Shown piece by piece: positions 12,801 to 24,979 of a DNA stretch of 64,000 nt. The DNA lies in NCBI GenBank assembly GCA_016785225.1, contig JAFBJZ010000781.1, positions 4,464,001-4,528,000 of the forward strand, read 5' to 3'. Position 1 is the stretch's first letter. Each line of letters begins with the position of its first letter. This stretch comes from Psettodes erumei (Eukaryota > Chordata > Actinopteri > Pleuronectiformes > Psettodidae). A program made the position numbers and the translations under genes. Under the pieces are notes generated by a model. The model made no database searches. It saw only the letters and a list, made by a program, of their open reading frames with translations, and was not told the DNA's origin.

Positions 12801-14586
12801 AGCTTGCGTCCGACCGGGTAAACTCTAATCTCAAAAAGACCAATAGGTTAAACAAACAGTGCGCAAGAGCCCATTTTTGGTACGAGTTTTTCTCCAGTGA
12901 GGAAAAATTGTTTGCGCGTTCTGTTCGAGATGGATAAAGCCTGAGGGGTTGAACGTGCCACGGGTCGTGCTCTTGGAGAGTGCCGCATTTCTCTCCTCCG
13001 TGTCTCCAATCTAATGCGCTGGCAGCACGCCTGGATTAACAGGGCGAAAACATTTCTTCGCTTCCCTTCATTTTCTTCCCCAATGTTGTGCCGAGCATTG
13101 CGCGGCTGATAACCTTTCAACGCTGAGGCGGGCTGGAACAAATGCTGCCAGATTGGGCAGCTCTTCGAAACCACGCCGATATAAAGGCTCTCTGCAATCC
13201 TTTCTGATCAGACAGGCCCCCCTCCGACTCTGGGGAGGTGTCACACAGGGATCCTCTGTAATCCAATATGCAGCGGCTTTCAATTAAGGTGCCCCAGGAG
13301 TTCAAGGCCTTGTTATCCTTAAACAGGAGTTACATTCTCCTCAGCGCTGAGTGGCATCCCCTCCACTTCTAATAACACCATCTTCAATAACATCATCTTC
13401 AGGAACTGCCTGCGCTTATTTTGCTTCCAAAAATGCCGACGCCGTGAATCCTGCGGAGTTGTGCTTCGAGTTCCAGTTAGGGAGGAAAGAGGGTTTAACG
13501 GAGACAGCGATATATCTAAGATTTAATCGGAAATGAATGCTGAGGAAGATAAGGATGATGTTACGTCCTTTTTATAGACCGATTCCTCAGCATGCTTGAC
13601 GGTTGAAGTAAGTCTTTACTCTAACGGTCAAAACAGAAACAGACATGTTCAATGTGGATACATAATGATGATTAATTGCCTTTCAGCGTCTGAACGCAAC
13701 TCATTCCCCTCTTTTGGTGAGGGCTACGGACGGGGCTGTTGAAACGCAATCAATAATACAAGCGGTTCCGTGAATAGCATCATCTGGTAGTGCCTCAATT
13801 TTTCCATAAGCAAAGATGTCCAGGCCTGCAGAAGGGAGCAGATAGGAGTGTTTCTTTGTGTCGAGGACGAGCAGTGGCAGTCGCCCAACGACAGCCTGAG
13901 CCAGGGCCGCAAACTAAGCTAAACACACTCCAATAACAGCAGTGTAACCGACTGGAGAGAGATCAGCACATCATTAGACAAGAGAAATATTTTTCTTGGG
14001 CCAGTGGGGGGGGGGTGTCACCTGCAGACAACGTGGGCTGCATGTATTTGAAAGTGGAAAGCCGGCTTAAACAAACCAGCACCGAGGGTCGGATTAATTC
14101 CATTAGTTACACTTAAAAGCCATCGGAAAAACAGCAGCACGTGCTCATGCCAGCACTGACGAGTCCAGCGCGGCACCCGTGAGACTCTCAGTTTATGTAT
14201 TACACATGAATATATGCGTCTCCTGTCATGGAAAAATCACGGCAGCCACCGGGGGCGAGTGGGCGATTTCCTTTCACGTCTGATCTCTTCCAGTAGTCCA
14301 TACTTGCGGCAGCTGTAACGATCTCCAGCCCCGCGCAGTTTGACACGCGTACGCACCGGACGTCTGTGCCGTCCTGTTCCCATCAGGTAACGAAGTGTAG
14401 TGATAAGCAGCTTCCTTGTGGTCTCATCTGAAGAACTCTGAAGGAGCCCACTGATGCCTTGTTAAAATGCGTGCAGCCCAGGGCTTTGAATCATGTGCAG
14501 AGTAGGTCGTGTGCAGGAACCAAATGCTCATACGGTCTCCTGCTTTTCACCACATTGCAAACCGTTTCCCTCTCCGTTCTCCTCAG
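9879..14586 (+). other. Probable 5' UTR intron of angptl2, no gene seen
   Basis: This would be intron 1 if the leader exon at 9.4-9.9 kb is right. It is CpG-rich to about 13 kb and carries no recognisable coding exon on either strand. Open frames here are short, unlike known proteins, and lack paired splice signals. Blocks near 10.88-11.13, 11.28-11.60 and 12.85-13.35 kb have balanced, repeat-free composition that suggests conserved noncoding elements. Confidence 0.4.
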
Positions 14587-15503
14587 GCTTTTGTGAGTTG
14601 GACGCAAACTCATGGAGCCCCCTTCAACGGTCCTGCTGGGGCTCCTTCTTGTTTATGGACTAGCCTGTGGCGTCCAGCGGACTCAGGGGAGTCCGTCGGA
14701 CAGCAGCCATGATGGGGACCGGACCCAAGAATTTGAGAGCAGCGAGGACGGTTTCGAGAGCGAGTTCCTCTATGCTGGGAGGAGCAAGCGCTCTCCGGCC
14801 GACCAGCAGCAGGACAAGTGCTCCTACACTTTCATTGTGCCTCAACAGAAAGTGACCGGAGCCATCTGCGTCAACTCCAAGGAACCCGAGGCCCTGCTGG
14901 AGAATCGGGTCCACAAAGAGGAGCTGGAGCTGCTCAACGTGGAGCTTCAGAAACAAAAGAGGCAGATCGAGACCCTGCAGCAGTTGGTGGAGGTGGATGG
15001 AGGCATCGTCAACGAGGTCAAGCTTCTGAGGAAGGAGAGCCGAAACATGAACTCCAGAGTCACTCAGCTGTACATGCAGCTGCTCCATGAGATCATCAGG
15101 AAGAGAGACAACGCGCTGGAGCTGGCTCAGATGGAGAACAAGATCCTGAACCAAACGTCCGAGATGCAGCAGCTCACCAGCCGATACAAAGATCTGGAGC
15201 ACAAGTACCAGCACTTGGCTTCTTTGGCCACCAACCAATCAGCTCTTATTGCCCTGCTGGAGGAGCAGTGCCAGGTTCGCCCTCCCCCTCGCCACGTGCC
15301 CCTCCCCCAGCCGCGGCCCCAGCCACCTCAACCGTCGCCACCCCTCAACAGGCCCTACCAGCCGCCCTACCAGCCGCCCGTCCTTCCGCGAATCAACAAC
15401 CCAATCAGCAACGAGATCCAGAGCGACCAAAAGTCCCTGCCACCTCTCCTTCCAACGATGCCCACCGGCACACACAGCCCCTCCACCACCGACAAACCCT
15501 CTG
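14587..15503 (+). CDS. angptl2: angptl2 first coding exon (signal peptide, coiled coil, hinge)
   Basis: The exon begins at 14587 after a pyrimidine-rich acceptor (ctctccgttctcctcag), leaving 25 bases of 5' UTR before the ATG at 14612. It encodes residues 1-297 plus the first base of codon 298. The donor is a near-consensus g|gtgagt after base 15503. This exon holds everything N-terminal to the fibrinogen domain, as in the human gene. The proline-rich hinge, with two PYQPP repeats, is longer than the human one and accounts for most of the extra protein length. Coding starts in the second exon, so an upstream noncoding exon is required. Confidence 0.93.
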
Positions 15504-18500
15504 GTGAGTCTCACAGAGTCTGATATGAACTTTATTTTTCATGCATTCCTTCCAAACACACCAGTTGCCATCACAAACAGTGGTCACAAACAAGGGATTG
15601 TGTGTGTGTGAGCTAACTATATCGTCAACCAGTTCAGCATTAATCACAAGACAACACCAAGCTCCCATTCTTCCAGCCATAGGCCATTTAAATAAGTCCC
15701 ACATATTCCCAGAGCAAAGGGCTCTCAGTGAGAACACAAATTCTGTTGTCTGCTGCCTTTTGAGATGCATATCACCTAATTGCCATGATTCAGCCTTCAC
15801 AAAAACACAAAAGGACATTAGCGGGGTAAATACGTGTGCGTAAATGGATAGCTGAACACATGTTACTGGAAGATAAAGCTTTAAAACTGATGCAAACTGT
15901 TTTGTGGTATCCGTGAGTTTTGCCGTTCCCTGTCATTAGCAGACTTTGGTTTTAAAACGATGGAAAAACCCCCACCATGACTACTGGGAGCTTTTTCCAT
16001 TGACATGTTGTGCTGCTGCTGCTGCTGCTTGCCATTTTCACTGGGCTGCATGTGAACGGTGGTCTTTGTGTGGAATGTTTGAAAGGGGGCAAGTAATTTC
16101 CTGCCCACAGCCACGGAGCTAACACCCCGAAAAGTCACGCAAATCCTTAACATGAACAGAGTGCCGCCGCACAATGCGGGACTCCGGGGAGGAAGAGGGC
16201 GACCTGAAGGAGCGAAGAGAGCGAGACGGACGGATGGAGCCCACGAAAAACGGGGAGGGGGGGTTGGGGGTGAAGCGGGAGCAGAAAGAGATACCGGCAG
16301 TCAGTGATGTCATTTGTTCCACCAGGCGAGAATCAGTCATATGTTCCACAGAGGCAGGAAGACTTTATCAGGCAGAACAGAGCGGGACGGGGCAGGGCAG
16401 GGCAGCTCTCTGGCTTGTATCTGCTCAATGGAGACATTCCTGAGAGCGAATGGATGACAGGCATCATCCACGCTGATTTCCTCAAACCAAAAAAGCACCT
16501 TGTTACTAAGACTTTGGCTAATCATTTAGGGCTCAGTGGCGTCCGAGCAGCACCTCCATGCTGCGGTGTATACGAACCCAATGGTTTCTGTGCTTTTGTA
16601 CGCCTCCTCCGCCTTAATATGTCATGCAAAGTGTCAATGCCCCCTCACCTCTAACCCCTGGGTTTGACCCCCCCATTCTCTTTTTTTTGTTTGTTTCCAT
16701 TGTATTTAAACACTTTGTTAACGAGGGCCAGTTGGCGAGCCGCACAAGTGTGAAATCTTGACAACTTAAACAGTTTCACAGCCAGTTGAAAGCCAGGCAG
16801 CCAGCTGCCCCATTTTCCACATCTATTAAGTTTGGAATCTTTGGGGTAAAAAGAATAACGGCAAATAGGGTTTCACTGGTTTGCCCCCCTACAATCCATT
16901 AACACAATCCTGACCTCGCACAAAAATCCACAAAAAACGTTTGCGGCGTGAACTGTAAGCCTGCAGAATAACGCAGGCCTGCTGCGGCGTAATTAGCATC
17001 CACATTATTCTTCTTTGGCAGGCTGTTGTGTCCAGTTAAGTGTCTCAGCTGTAAACAAGAAACACGTCTTCCGAACACGATGTGGAAGCGCTCCTGGAAA
17101 GAAAAACTTCCAACAGACTAACTGGCAGAGGAGTGACACTTACAAACTGCCCTTAAATGAGTTCAGCCTCAAGGATCCTCTCTTCTAAAAGACATGATGT
17201 GAGGCATTAATAGGTACGGCGCGCTTCCACCCAAAACGATGCACGCATTCATGCGAAACGCAAAAAAAAAAAAACTCCGGCGAAAGCGAGTGAAGTAATA
17301 ATCCTGCGGCGTGAGGCGTCACAGATGATCGAAAAGCTCTTGCTGCTGTTTCATCATTCAGTAGTCAGGATTCCCTTTGCCCTCATGCCAGTGTTTCTTT
17401 TGGCGGCGCGGCCGGCAGCCATTTCCCTTATGAGAGGAGCAGCCAAAGTCAATTCCACTGTTAAAATGAAAGCCTCGACTGAAAAATGGGATTCCCTGTG
17501 ACAGGGCAGAACGACTCTTTGTGTCGCTGTGGCTTTTTTCCCCTTTCTCTCTCCCTCTTTCTCTCTTTTACACTTTTGATGTACCGTACGAGCTGACGGC
17601 TCTTCTCTCCCCTCCGTTCAGGTCCATTTAAGGATTGCCTGCAGGCTCTGGAAGACGGCCACACCACCAGCGGCATGTACCTGGTGAAGCCGGAGAACGC
17701 CAACCGGCTGATGCAGGTGTGGTGCGACCAAAGGCACGACCCGGGCGGCTGGACTGTGATCCAGAGGAGAGTGGACGGCTCCGTCAACTTTTTCAGGAAC
17801 TGGGAGACGTACAAGGTGCGACAGCATCACGCCAAAACGAGGGCCTCATAGTTTCGGGGGGGGGGGGTTGGCGGCCGCCTTGACACTAACCAGATGTGAG
17901 CCTGTAATGAATAGGTAATTGTTAAGCTCTCAGAGCGTCCGACAGAGTACCTGCCTCGGTCTGTGACTCATTAATTCCAGTGACATCGGTTGCTCTTTGT
18001 AAGATGACTTCCCCCTTCCCCTGAAAATATGGATTCATCACTTGGATTCACGCTGCACCAGGAAGCATCTGACAGAGCGGCCTGTGGCGAACATTACTTT
18101 CACAAAGGGGATCTCGTGTTCTTGATGTTGCGAAAGGGAACTCCTCTCGCGGTTCAACGCTAAGCACTTGTTTGCAGGCCAACAATTCGCAAGGGTCCTG
18201 ATTAAATCTTAGCTGAGGGGCAACAATAGAGACATTTCCACGACTTTCACAAAAAAACCCCAACCTTTCGACCGCATGAGATCAGAAATTGCATTTGTAA
18301 ACTCATCAGAAGGGTGTTTCCATGATTCAAAGCATGTGTGGGGCCGGGCATGCCACGAACCAGCTTCCAGTATGACTGGAGCCAGAACAAAGCAGCGAGA
18401 CAGCGTCCGGACTTCATGCTTTATGCCCTCTGTCCTGCTGTGTTTCCAATAACACAATAATAGTGGAAATCTGGACACCCGATACGAGCCATAGACTTGA

Positions 18501-19285
18501 CTCAGAGGGTCCATTTATTCTAATGTTCCTTGACAACAAACAACCCTTATTGAAGAGCTAAGACTCATGATTACCTCCAGAGCATGAACAATGACCCCGA
18601 ATCATCCCCCAGACATTTATACTGACAGTTCAAAGGTTTTCAAAGAGCATTCACAGAGGAAGTCTTAATCACGCTGGTTAATGTTTTTCTTCTGCGTGCA
18701 CTTCACAGCAAGGTTTTGGCAACATAGACGGCGAGTACTGGCTGGGCCTGGAGAACATCTACTGGCTGACTAACCAGGGGAACTACAAGCTGCTGGTCAC
18801 GCTGGAGGACTGGTCCGGTCGGAAGGTGTTCGCTGAGTACGCCAGCTTCCGGGTGGAGCCCGAAGCCGACTTCTACAAGCTGAGGGTGGGCCGTTACCAC
18901 GGCAACGCAGGGGACTCCCTCACCTGGCATAACGGCAAGCAGTTCACGACGCTGGACAGAGACCACGACGCGTATACAGGTAAAAAGCCGACGGGCGCGA
19001 AACGGCCAAAGTCTTGGCAGTGGAACGGCACCAAATTCAAATCACACGAGCCTGAATGTCGTTTTTGTTTTCCACGCCTCTCCAGGTAACTGTGCCCACT
19101 ACCAGAAGGGAGGCTGGTGGTATAACTCCTGCGCCCATTCAAATCTGAACGGAGTCTGGTACAGAGGGGGACATTACCGCAGCCGCTACCAGGACGGCGT
19201 CTACTGGGCTGAGTTCAGAGGGGGAGCCTACTCACTGAAGAAGGTGGTCATGATGATCCGTCCAAACCCAAACACCTTCCACTAA
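14612..19285 (+). CDS. angptl2: Angiopoietin-like protein 2, secreted; four coding exons
   Basis: Coding segments are 14612-15503, 17622-17815, 18709-18979 and 19086-19285, all with GT-AG introns and phases that join to one 518-residue frame (human about 493). The protein is a secreted glycoprotein; family members act extracellularly in angiogenesis, inflammation and tissue remodelling, and ANGPTL2 is reported to bind integrin alpha5beta1 and LILRB receptors. Seen here: hydrophobic signal peptide (1 to about 20-26), acidic stretch, RSKR basic site (57-60), coiled coil (about 100-218), N-glycosylation sequons at N180 (NQT) and N208 (NQS), a long proline-rich hinge (222-297), and a C-terminal fibrinogen-like domain (299-518) with paired cysteines C303/C332 and C455/C468 and a DRDHD calcium-site motif. 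The C-terminus NPNTFH matches ANGPTL2 rather than ANGPTL1. The start ATG has a C at -3 but G at +4, and is followed directly by the signal peptide. Whether this is the teleost a or b paralog cannot be told here. Confidence 0.96.
15504..17621 (+). other. angptl2 intron after the first coding exon
   Basis: A 2118-base intron bounded by gtgagt and ttcag. It holds a short GCT repeat near 16.01 kb and an unusually repeat-free block at about 16.72-17.06 kb that may be regulatory. I see no nested gene. Confidence 0.85.
16011..16029. repeat. GCT repeat in angptl2 intron
   Basis: Six GCT units. Confidence 0.95.
17622..17815 (+). CDS. angptl2: angptl2 second coding exon (start of fibrinogen domain)
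   Basis: Acceptor ccgttcag, donor AAG|gtgcga. It supplies GT to complete Gly298, then 64 codons (residues 299-362) opening the fibrinogen-like domain: PFKDCLQ, then a stretch with VWCDQRHDPGGWTVIQRR, which holds the first disulphide cysteine pair and the GGWTVIQRR signature of the family. The frame closes exactly at the donor. Confidence 0.95.
17816..18708 (+). other. angptl2 intron within the fibrinogen domain
   Basis: An 893-base intron bounded by gtgcga and cttcacag. A short G tract lies near 17.86 kb. No exon or RNA gene is visible. Confidence 0.9.
18709..18979 (+). CDS. angptl2: angptl2 third coding exon (fibrinogen domain core)
   Basis: Acceptor cttcacag, donor ACAG|gtaaaa. It encodes residues 363-452 plus one base of codon 453, including GEYWLGLENIYWLTNQGNYK, the core of the fibrinogen domain, and the DRDHDAYTG loop that forms the calcium site in related domains. 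The identity to mammalian ANGPTL2 recalled from memory is very high. Confidence 0.95.
19086..19285 (+). CDS. angptl2: angptl2 last coding exon (fibrinogen domain C-terminus)
   Basis: Acceptor cctctccag after a 106 bp intron. It encodes residues 453-518: the second disulphide (C455/C468), the WWYNSC motif, the GVWYRGGHYRSRYQDGVYWA segment and the NPNTFH terminus, with TAA at 19283-19285. The third exon would stay open across the start of the short intron if it were retained, but the reading stops at 19087-19089 inside the acceptor junction. Confidence 0.95.
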
Positions 19286-19862
19286 GCATTGAAGGAACAC
19301 GTACTGTACTGTATCTCTCACTACTAAATGCGAGGAAAAACCAAAAAAAACAACCCGTACGGCTCCTAACACATCCACGCAAAACTCTGGCCTCTCCGGT
19401 CTGAGCCGAGCGGCACCGGACCGAGCCGGGCTACGGAGAGGAAGACGAGGCCGAGAAGTGCAATACCAAAACATCAGGCTGACGAGTCCGTGCACTGTCA
19501 TCCGGTCGTCTGTACCGCGTGGCCTCTTACGTGACTCAGTGAAGACGTGCGCTCACTGCTCAGGAGCTGTTTGAAACGGAAACCTGCTTAGTCGACGCTG
19601 CGTGAGAAATACAATGTGAACCTGAGTGCACGTGAGACGAACAGACTACAATAATTCACTTAAGTAGCTTTAATAGGAAGCCTACGCTATATATTTACTA
19701 TGTATGTCAAGTTTAAGTAAGAGACAATGAGGCCGACACAGGAAATATATCCAGTGACTTTGAATTGCATCCTAAACACACTCTTCAAATGTGTAATTTA
19801 TAGGAACAGTAACAGTTATTGTATAATACAGGGTTGATATCCAGGCCAGTTTTGTGCATTAC

Positions 19863-19868
19863 AATAAA
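19863..19868 (+). terminator. Proximal polyadenylation signal of angptl2
   Basis: AATAAA lies 578 bases after the stop codon, in AT-rich sequence; a second overlapping AATAAA follows at about 19881. It is a canonical hexamer in the correct orientation. Confidence 0.55.
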
Positions 19869-20548
19869 ATATACTGTAAAAATAAATAGGGCTACTTTCT
19901 TTTTCTAACATAAAGCCAAACTGTTAGCAACAATAACTTAACAGTCTCTTTATGTAATGTTTAATAGATCTAAAATCTACCCGCTACCAAAATTTGAGGA
20001 AGTATATTCTCCCCAACGTCCTGCTTTTTTCTGCTCTCTCTTTTTTTTTTTTTTTTTTTAAACATACTTGTTTTGAAATCTTGAATTGCTTGAACAGGTA
20101 TCCACCAATTTGCTTGTATGAATCAAGCACTGTATTTACTGTATAAATTTACTGGTTTGTTGATGTCAATAGATCTAACTCATCGCGTTTGTACATAAGA
20201 TATTTGTAATATAATGTATCATAACCTGGTATGTCAATAATATGTTGCATAAAATATGTACAGTTTGTGCGTTCCTCTTTGTCTCTTGGTGTGAAGCCTC
20301 GGCTTGCAGGTGACGTAACGCGCTCTGCGTACCTGCACGCACGCAAACCTGTGGATTTCTTGGTCGTTGGACTTCCTCTTCCACTTCATCATTGCATTAT
20401 TTTAATACACAAACTGTTTGGGTCAATCCCCCTAAAGGCCTGTGCACCACTCACTGAGTGAGAGTGCACTGGAGTACTTCAATTGTCATTTTTTTAATCC
20501 TTTTCCGCTCAATTTAATTATCATTGGCAGTATCACTGCTGCATTTAT

Positions 20549-20554
20549 AATAAA
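20549..20554 (+). terminator. Distal polyadenylation signal candidate of angptl2
   Basis: AATAAA in the sense orientation, followed by a less structured sequence. Use of this site would give a 1.3 kb 3' UTR. Confidence 0.4.
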
Positions 20555-20570
20555 AGCTCATCACAACTTA

Positions 20571-23500
20571 CAGTACGTGCCTCTACCAGACAGCAACCAT
20601 AGCTTTTAACATGTAAATGACGTCCTTCTTGTTTTTTGCTTTTAATCTGCACTAAAAAAAAAAAATCACCAATTTGTATGGAAAAACGCAAGTAATCCAT
20701 TCTATTTTCAAAGCGCAGTAACACAGTACATGCCATTATGAAAAAACTGCAGTAGATAGGACTCCTACAGCAAAAGCGAGTCAGCACACAAATGGAATGA
20801 CAAATATAATGTGACAGTCTTGTGAAGCTAACGTATCCAGCAGTCTCCTCCACTGACAGCAGCGACCGCCCTCACTTCACTGCGTGTCAGTGACATTTCC
20901 AACGACAGCTGGAAAATGAAGCAGGAACGACTTTATGCTGCAATGAACCGAGCTCCATTAACGTTGTATTTTGTGACCGGGCTCCAGTTGAAGGTTTAGT
21001 CATTTTCAAGAGCATTTAAATCAATTTAGTATGAATTCCTGCCACTTACAACTTTAATCACAATGAGAGATTGTCTAAAGAGACCAATTATCAACAGAGC
21101 AAAATATGACGTGTGCTATTTAAATCCCCCCTCTCCAAATAAAGCCTAACATACCATGTTAGCTTCTTGTGCTGCCAGAGTGAAGATGGATGATTATGTG
21201 CAGTAGCCAAAACGCTTGTCCCACATTAAGCTGACACACACTGGCTGCAAGAACCGGCTCGAGTCAAACGCGAGAAAGCTTTCTTCCCTGTGACAAAGAG
21301 GCTTTGGATGGGACAAAGGAAGACATTCATCACAGTGACTGTCACTTTTTGTCGGCTGTGTTTTTACTGAAGATGGATGGGACAGTGAATTGCACTTTGC
21401 ACCAAATCCTTCCGTGTCGGTCAACACTCTTCTTTCTTTTTTTAGTGCCAATTACATCTTAAAACCAGTTTAAGTCTGCTTCCTCAATTAACCTGGTCGT
21501 GGTAAAACAGGAGGACGTTTCACCGTCTCCATAAACAGAGACGACAGCTTCCTTGGACGCCGTGTGCGTCTGAGCGCTCGCCGCGATGGAAAACCTACAG
21601 TAAGGGTGGCCTGTGCAGCCCCCACTCCTCAACCAACATGGAAAACCATGAGCTGACACAGTGCTCACTCAGCACAAAGAGAACCGCATTTCCTGAGCCT
21701 TCAAACCTGAACCTTCACATTGGCCTGTATTGTTGTTTCACATCTGCGAAAGTCCATGTCCTTGTACTTTTAATAGAACCATTTTTTAACTTTCCGGTGC
21801 TCCCACGGATCCCTCTCGCTCCACCATGAACGCAGTCATGCCATGAGAGAGCGCTGCGCAAATTTTTCACTGAAGGCTTTAACCGCTCACATGTCATGCT
21901 TTCACTGCGAGCAAAATGCAGGCATGTGCTCAGGGACTAGACATGCCACATAACTTATAAATCATTCTTAATTATTGAATATTCCACCAAATATGACAGA
22001 TGAATTGGGCTAAACACTTGAGGGTTACAACAATTAAATAACAAAAAACTATATGTGGCCCTTGCATAACTACTATAAATTCAGAGCTTTCTTGAAGGTG
22101 TGTGTACGTGTTAAATGTTTTGCCATGCAGCACTATGAGAGGACTGTGGAGGGGAGGTCGCTTTCCCACTCCCACCCACCTTTTTCCCCCAAGTTTCCAG
22201 TGGTTGTGAACCAGGGTCAAGCTAAACATTTTCAATGCAAGTAGCCACTGTAACCGCGAAATAGCTTGAAATAATCCCATTTTATGCCAGCAGCAGCCAT
22301 GAAGTTAGATCCAACTTTTTGTCAGGTCCATTTCATTTCTCTGTTCACTTCTTCAGTGTGATTATAACTGACTAGAGACTGTCACAGACACACAGAGGAA
22401 ACAAAGCTATGCCTTAACATCATAACGGTCTGGGTCATGTCGCTTCTATGAAATGGAGCTTTCCGCTGAGGTGACACCACTGACTTGATCACAAACCATC
22501 ATCACCGTCCCGCTGCAAGTCAGCAGAAACACCCCTCTGACCACTGGGGAGCACCACTTGTGAGATCAAACAGTAAAGTGTGCAATAAAAAGATAAGCAA
22601 CATCTTTTTTCCAAGTCATTTGTTCAAACCACTCCCCTCTGCTGCTGTAAAATGATTGTGATACATATGGTTGTGATTAAGAAATGCTTCAAAATAGAAA
22701 CACATAATAATATGGTGAAGCTCCTCTTTGGGAGAATAGTCACTTCATTGTTTGTTACTTTTGCATAGTGGAACTCTTGAATTTGTTGGGTTTTTTTCCC
22801 CCGTTTTCCAAAAGCTCAGCATTTGATCTGATTTCCAACTGTGGAGATGTGCAGATTTGCTTATAGCTTTACAGCCACATGCCATGACTACTGTTTCATG
22901 TTCTTCCAGAACGTCTGCAAGTCCTCTGCTGGGAACTTACAGGAAATCTCTTAGGGATGGACGAGAGGAATTTTCCTCAGCACAATGGAAATTTCATTTT
23001 GTAAAAAGGTATTACTGTGGCCTCTCCAGTGATGCAGTAGTTTAGGGCTTTAAGAAATCTTTGTTAGCGAGGTATGTTTACTGTTAGACTGACACAAATC
23101 TTCTACAGTCGATGTGATACGTTTTATCACCGGGAACTGGACAGTGATACTTCAGTTGGGTACATGTTGTGTTTTTTCCATGTGCAGCCTTAACCTTTCA
23201 AACAGAAAACTCCGTTTTCATCTTTTCATCATAATCGTTCCCAGATGCAGGATACAAAAGGCACGCATGCAAACGTCATTGTTCTCTGGCGTTAGTTTGA
23301 GAAATCCATTTGAAAAACTATTTTAGGCAGTGAAGTGAAATCAATTTTTGGCTGCAACCAAAAATGGTCACATCCGTGTGCCAAAATCGTTAAATATGAA
23401 GAGATATTTAATCACACTGCAGGGAAAAATTATCACTATGGACCAATATGCTTAACACATTTTTTGAGAGTAGACCTCAGACAACCACCAAGAAAACACA

Positions 23501-24979
23501 AAGAAATAACGAGGATCAACAACCACTGCCTGTCCTTAAAGATTCAAATGGAATTTCATATATACAGAAAGGTGACAAGTCTGATATAATAAGTAATATC
23601 CCAGTTAATTCCAACAAATTCTCAAAAACAAACAACAACAAATATAATTACCAATTTTTTCTACTGAATTATTATTACTTACAGTCCAAGCCAGCTGTAT
23701 AACAAACGAACTGTACACAGAACCAGCAGCACTCCAGGAGCCTCTAAACTGTTACTCACCTGTGAGTCAAAGTTACTGGAGCATAGGTCGAATCCAGTGT
23801 AACAGATTGAGTCAGTATGAATCAAGGAAAATATGAACAACATGAATAAGCTTATATTGGGAAAAGGAGTGGTTTCTCAGAATCTGACAAATGGTCCTCT
23901 CTCTCCGTGTTCTGGTTAAAATGTCATGCCAACTAAACAGGGCACACTTCTCCCAACTCAGATGCGCCTTTGTCCTCATCCAGGTACATTCACATAACTG
24001 CACGTGTTACAGTGCGGAGAGATGTACAATTCACTTATGAAGACACTAACTGTTTGATAAAGTATTAGAAACAAAGGTGGAATTTCAGAAATGACTCATT
24101 TTAAATGTTAGATTTTTGAATAAAACATTATAAACGTTACTAAAAGTGATGCAGTAAATTGTGCAGAGGGGCTACACATTCAGCTAAGTGCACTTATTGA
24201 CTTACCTCAGATGGAGCAGAAACACAAATGACTCCCACATTGACAGATGTATCCTGTGTGAGTTCTGAAAGAAATCACAGACGAGGAAAAAATGGGAAAG
24301 AAATCCTCTGTTTTTACACTAATTTATGCCACATTTAAAAGTTTTTTTTTTAAAAAAACATGGTATTCATGTACAATATTCCCTCACATTCCTAATCATC
24401 TACTCAGGCCAAAAAAAATTATAAAAATGGAAAAAATAGATACACAGTCATTATCATACAGGTTATTCATTCATTTTTAAACCGGAATCTAATTTTTCCT
24501 CAGTCACAGCTGGGATAGCAATGGCTACCAGGTAATCATGCACTTTTTCTTCAGTGCTGATAGACTGTTTTCACAGCACACGTTCTGACACGTCAAAGCA
24601 TGGAAAGCACGGGAGTAATTGATAACACTGATCATGACTGTACTCTCTTCAGGTGAGCCACTTTCACAGTTTGTTAGTGTACATGCTGATTTACTGGACA
24701 GAGCCATTGTTAATGTTGGCAGCTGTGCCTGAGCTTTTCCAGCTACACAAGTCAACATGTCTGCCCTGAAAAAAAAATCGCCTTTTTCCTTTTACACAGC
24801 AGGAGTTTTAATTTGTCATAGCAGAAAATAGCAACAGGTGTTAGTAACATTGTCCCAGTAGGTAATGACAGTGAGCCAGTAGTCTATGTTTAATACTAGC
24901 GCCATGAAAAAGACGCAGATAAAACATGAATGATATCATGTACTCGTGTACTTGTTCTTGTCCAAGGCCCATTTATAGC
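20571..24979. other. Intergenic, AT-rich, no gene seen
   Basis: I looked for RasGEF and PH-domain exons of RALGPS1 on the minus strand, expected here by synteny with human, and saw none. The open frames are short and lack coding character. There is no distinctive repeat beyond A and T runs. Confidence 0.5.

Larger units (their letters stand above)
19286..20570 (+). other. angptl2: angptl2 3' untranslated region
   Basis: The region after the TAA is AT-rich with no further frame. A first polyadenylation signal AATAAA is at 19863-19868 and a second at 20549-20554, so a short (about 0.6 kb) and a long (about 1.3 kb) 3' UTR are both possible. It includes a T19 run at about 20040-20059. The ends are inferred. 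Confidence 0.6.

Noticed and set aside
14660..15238. Minus-strand 192-codon open frame opposite the first coding exon of angptl2
   Set aside because: It is the antisense shadow of a GC-rich leucine/glutamate coiled-coil exon, not a gene.
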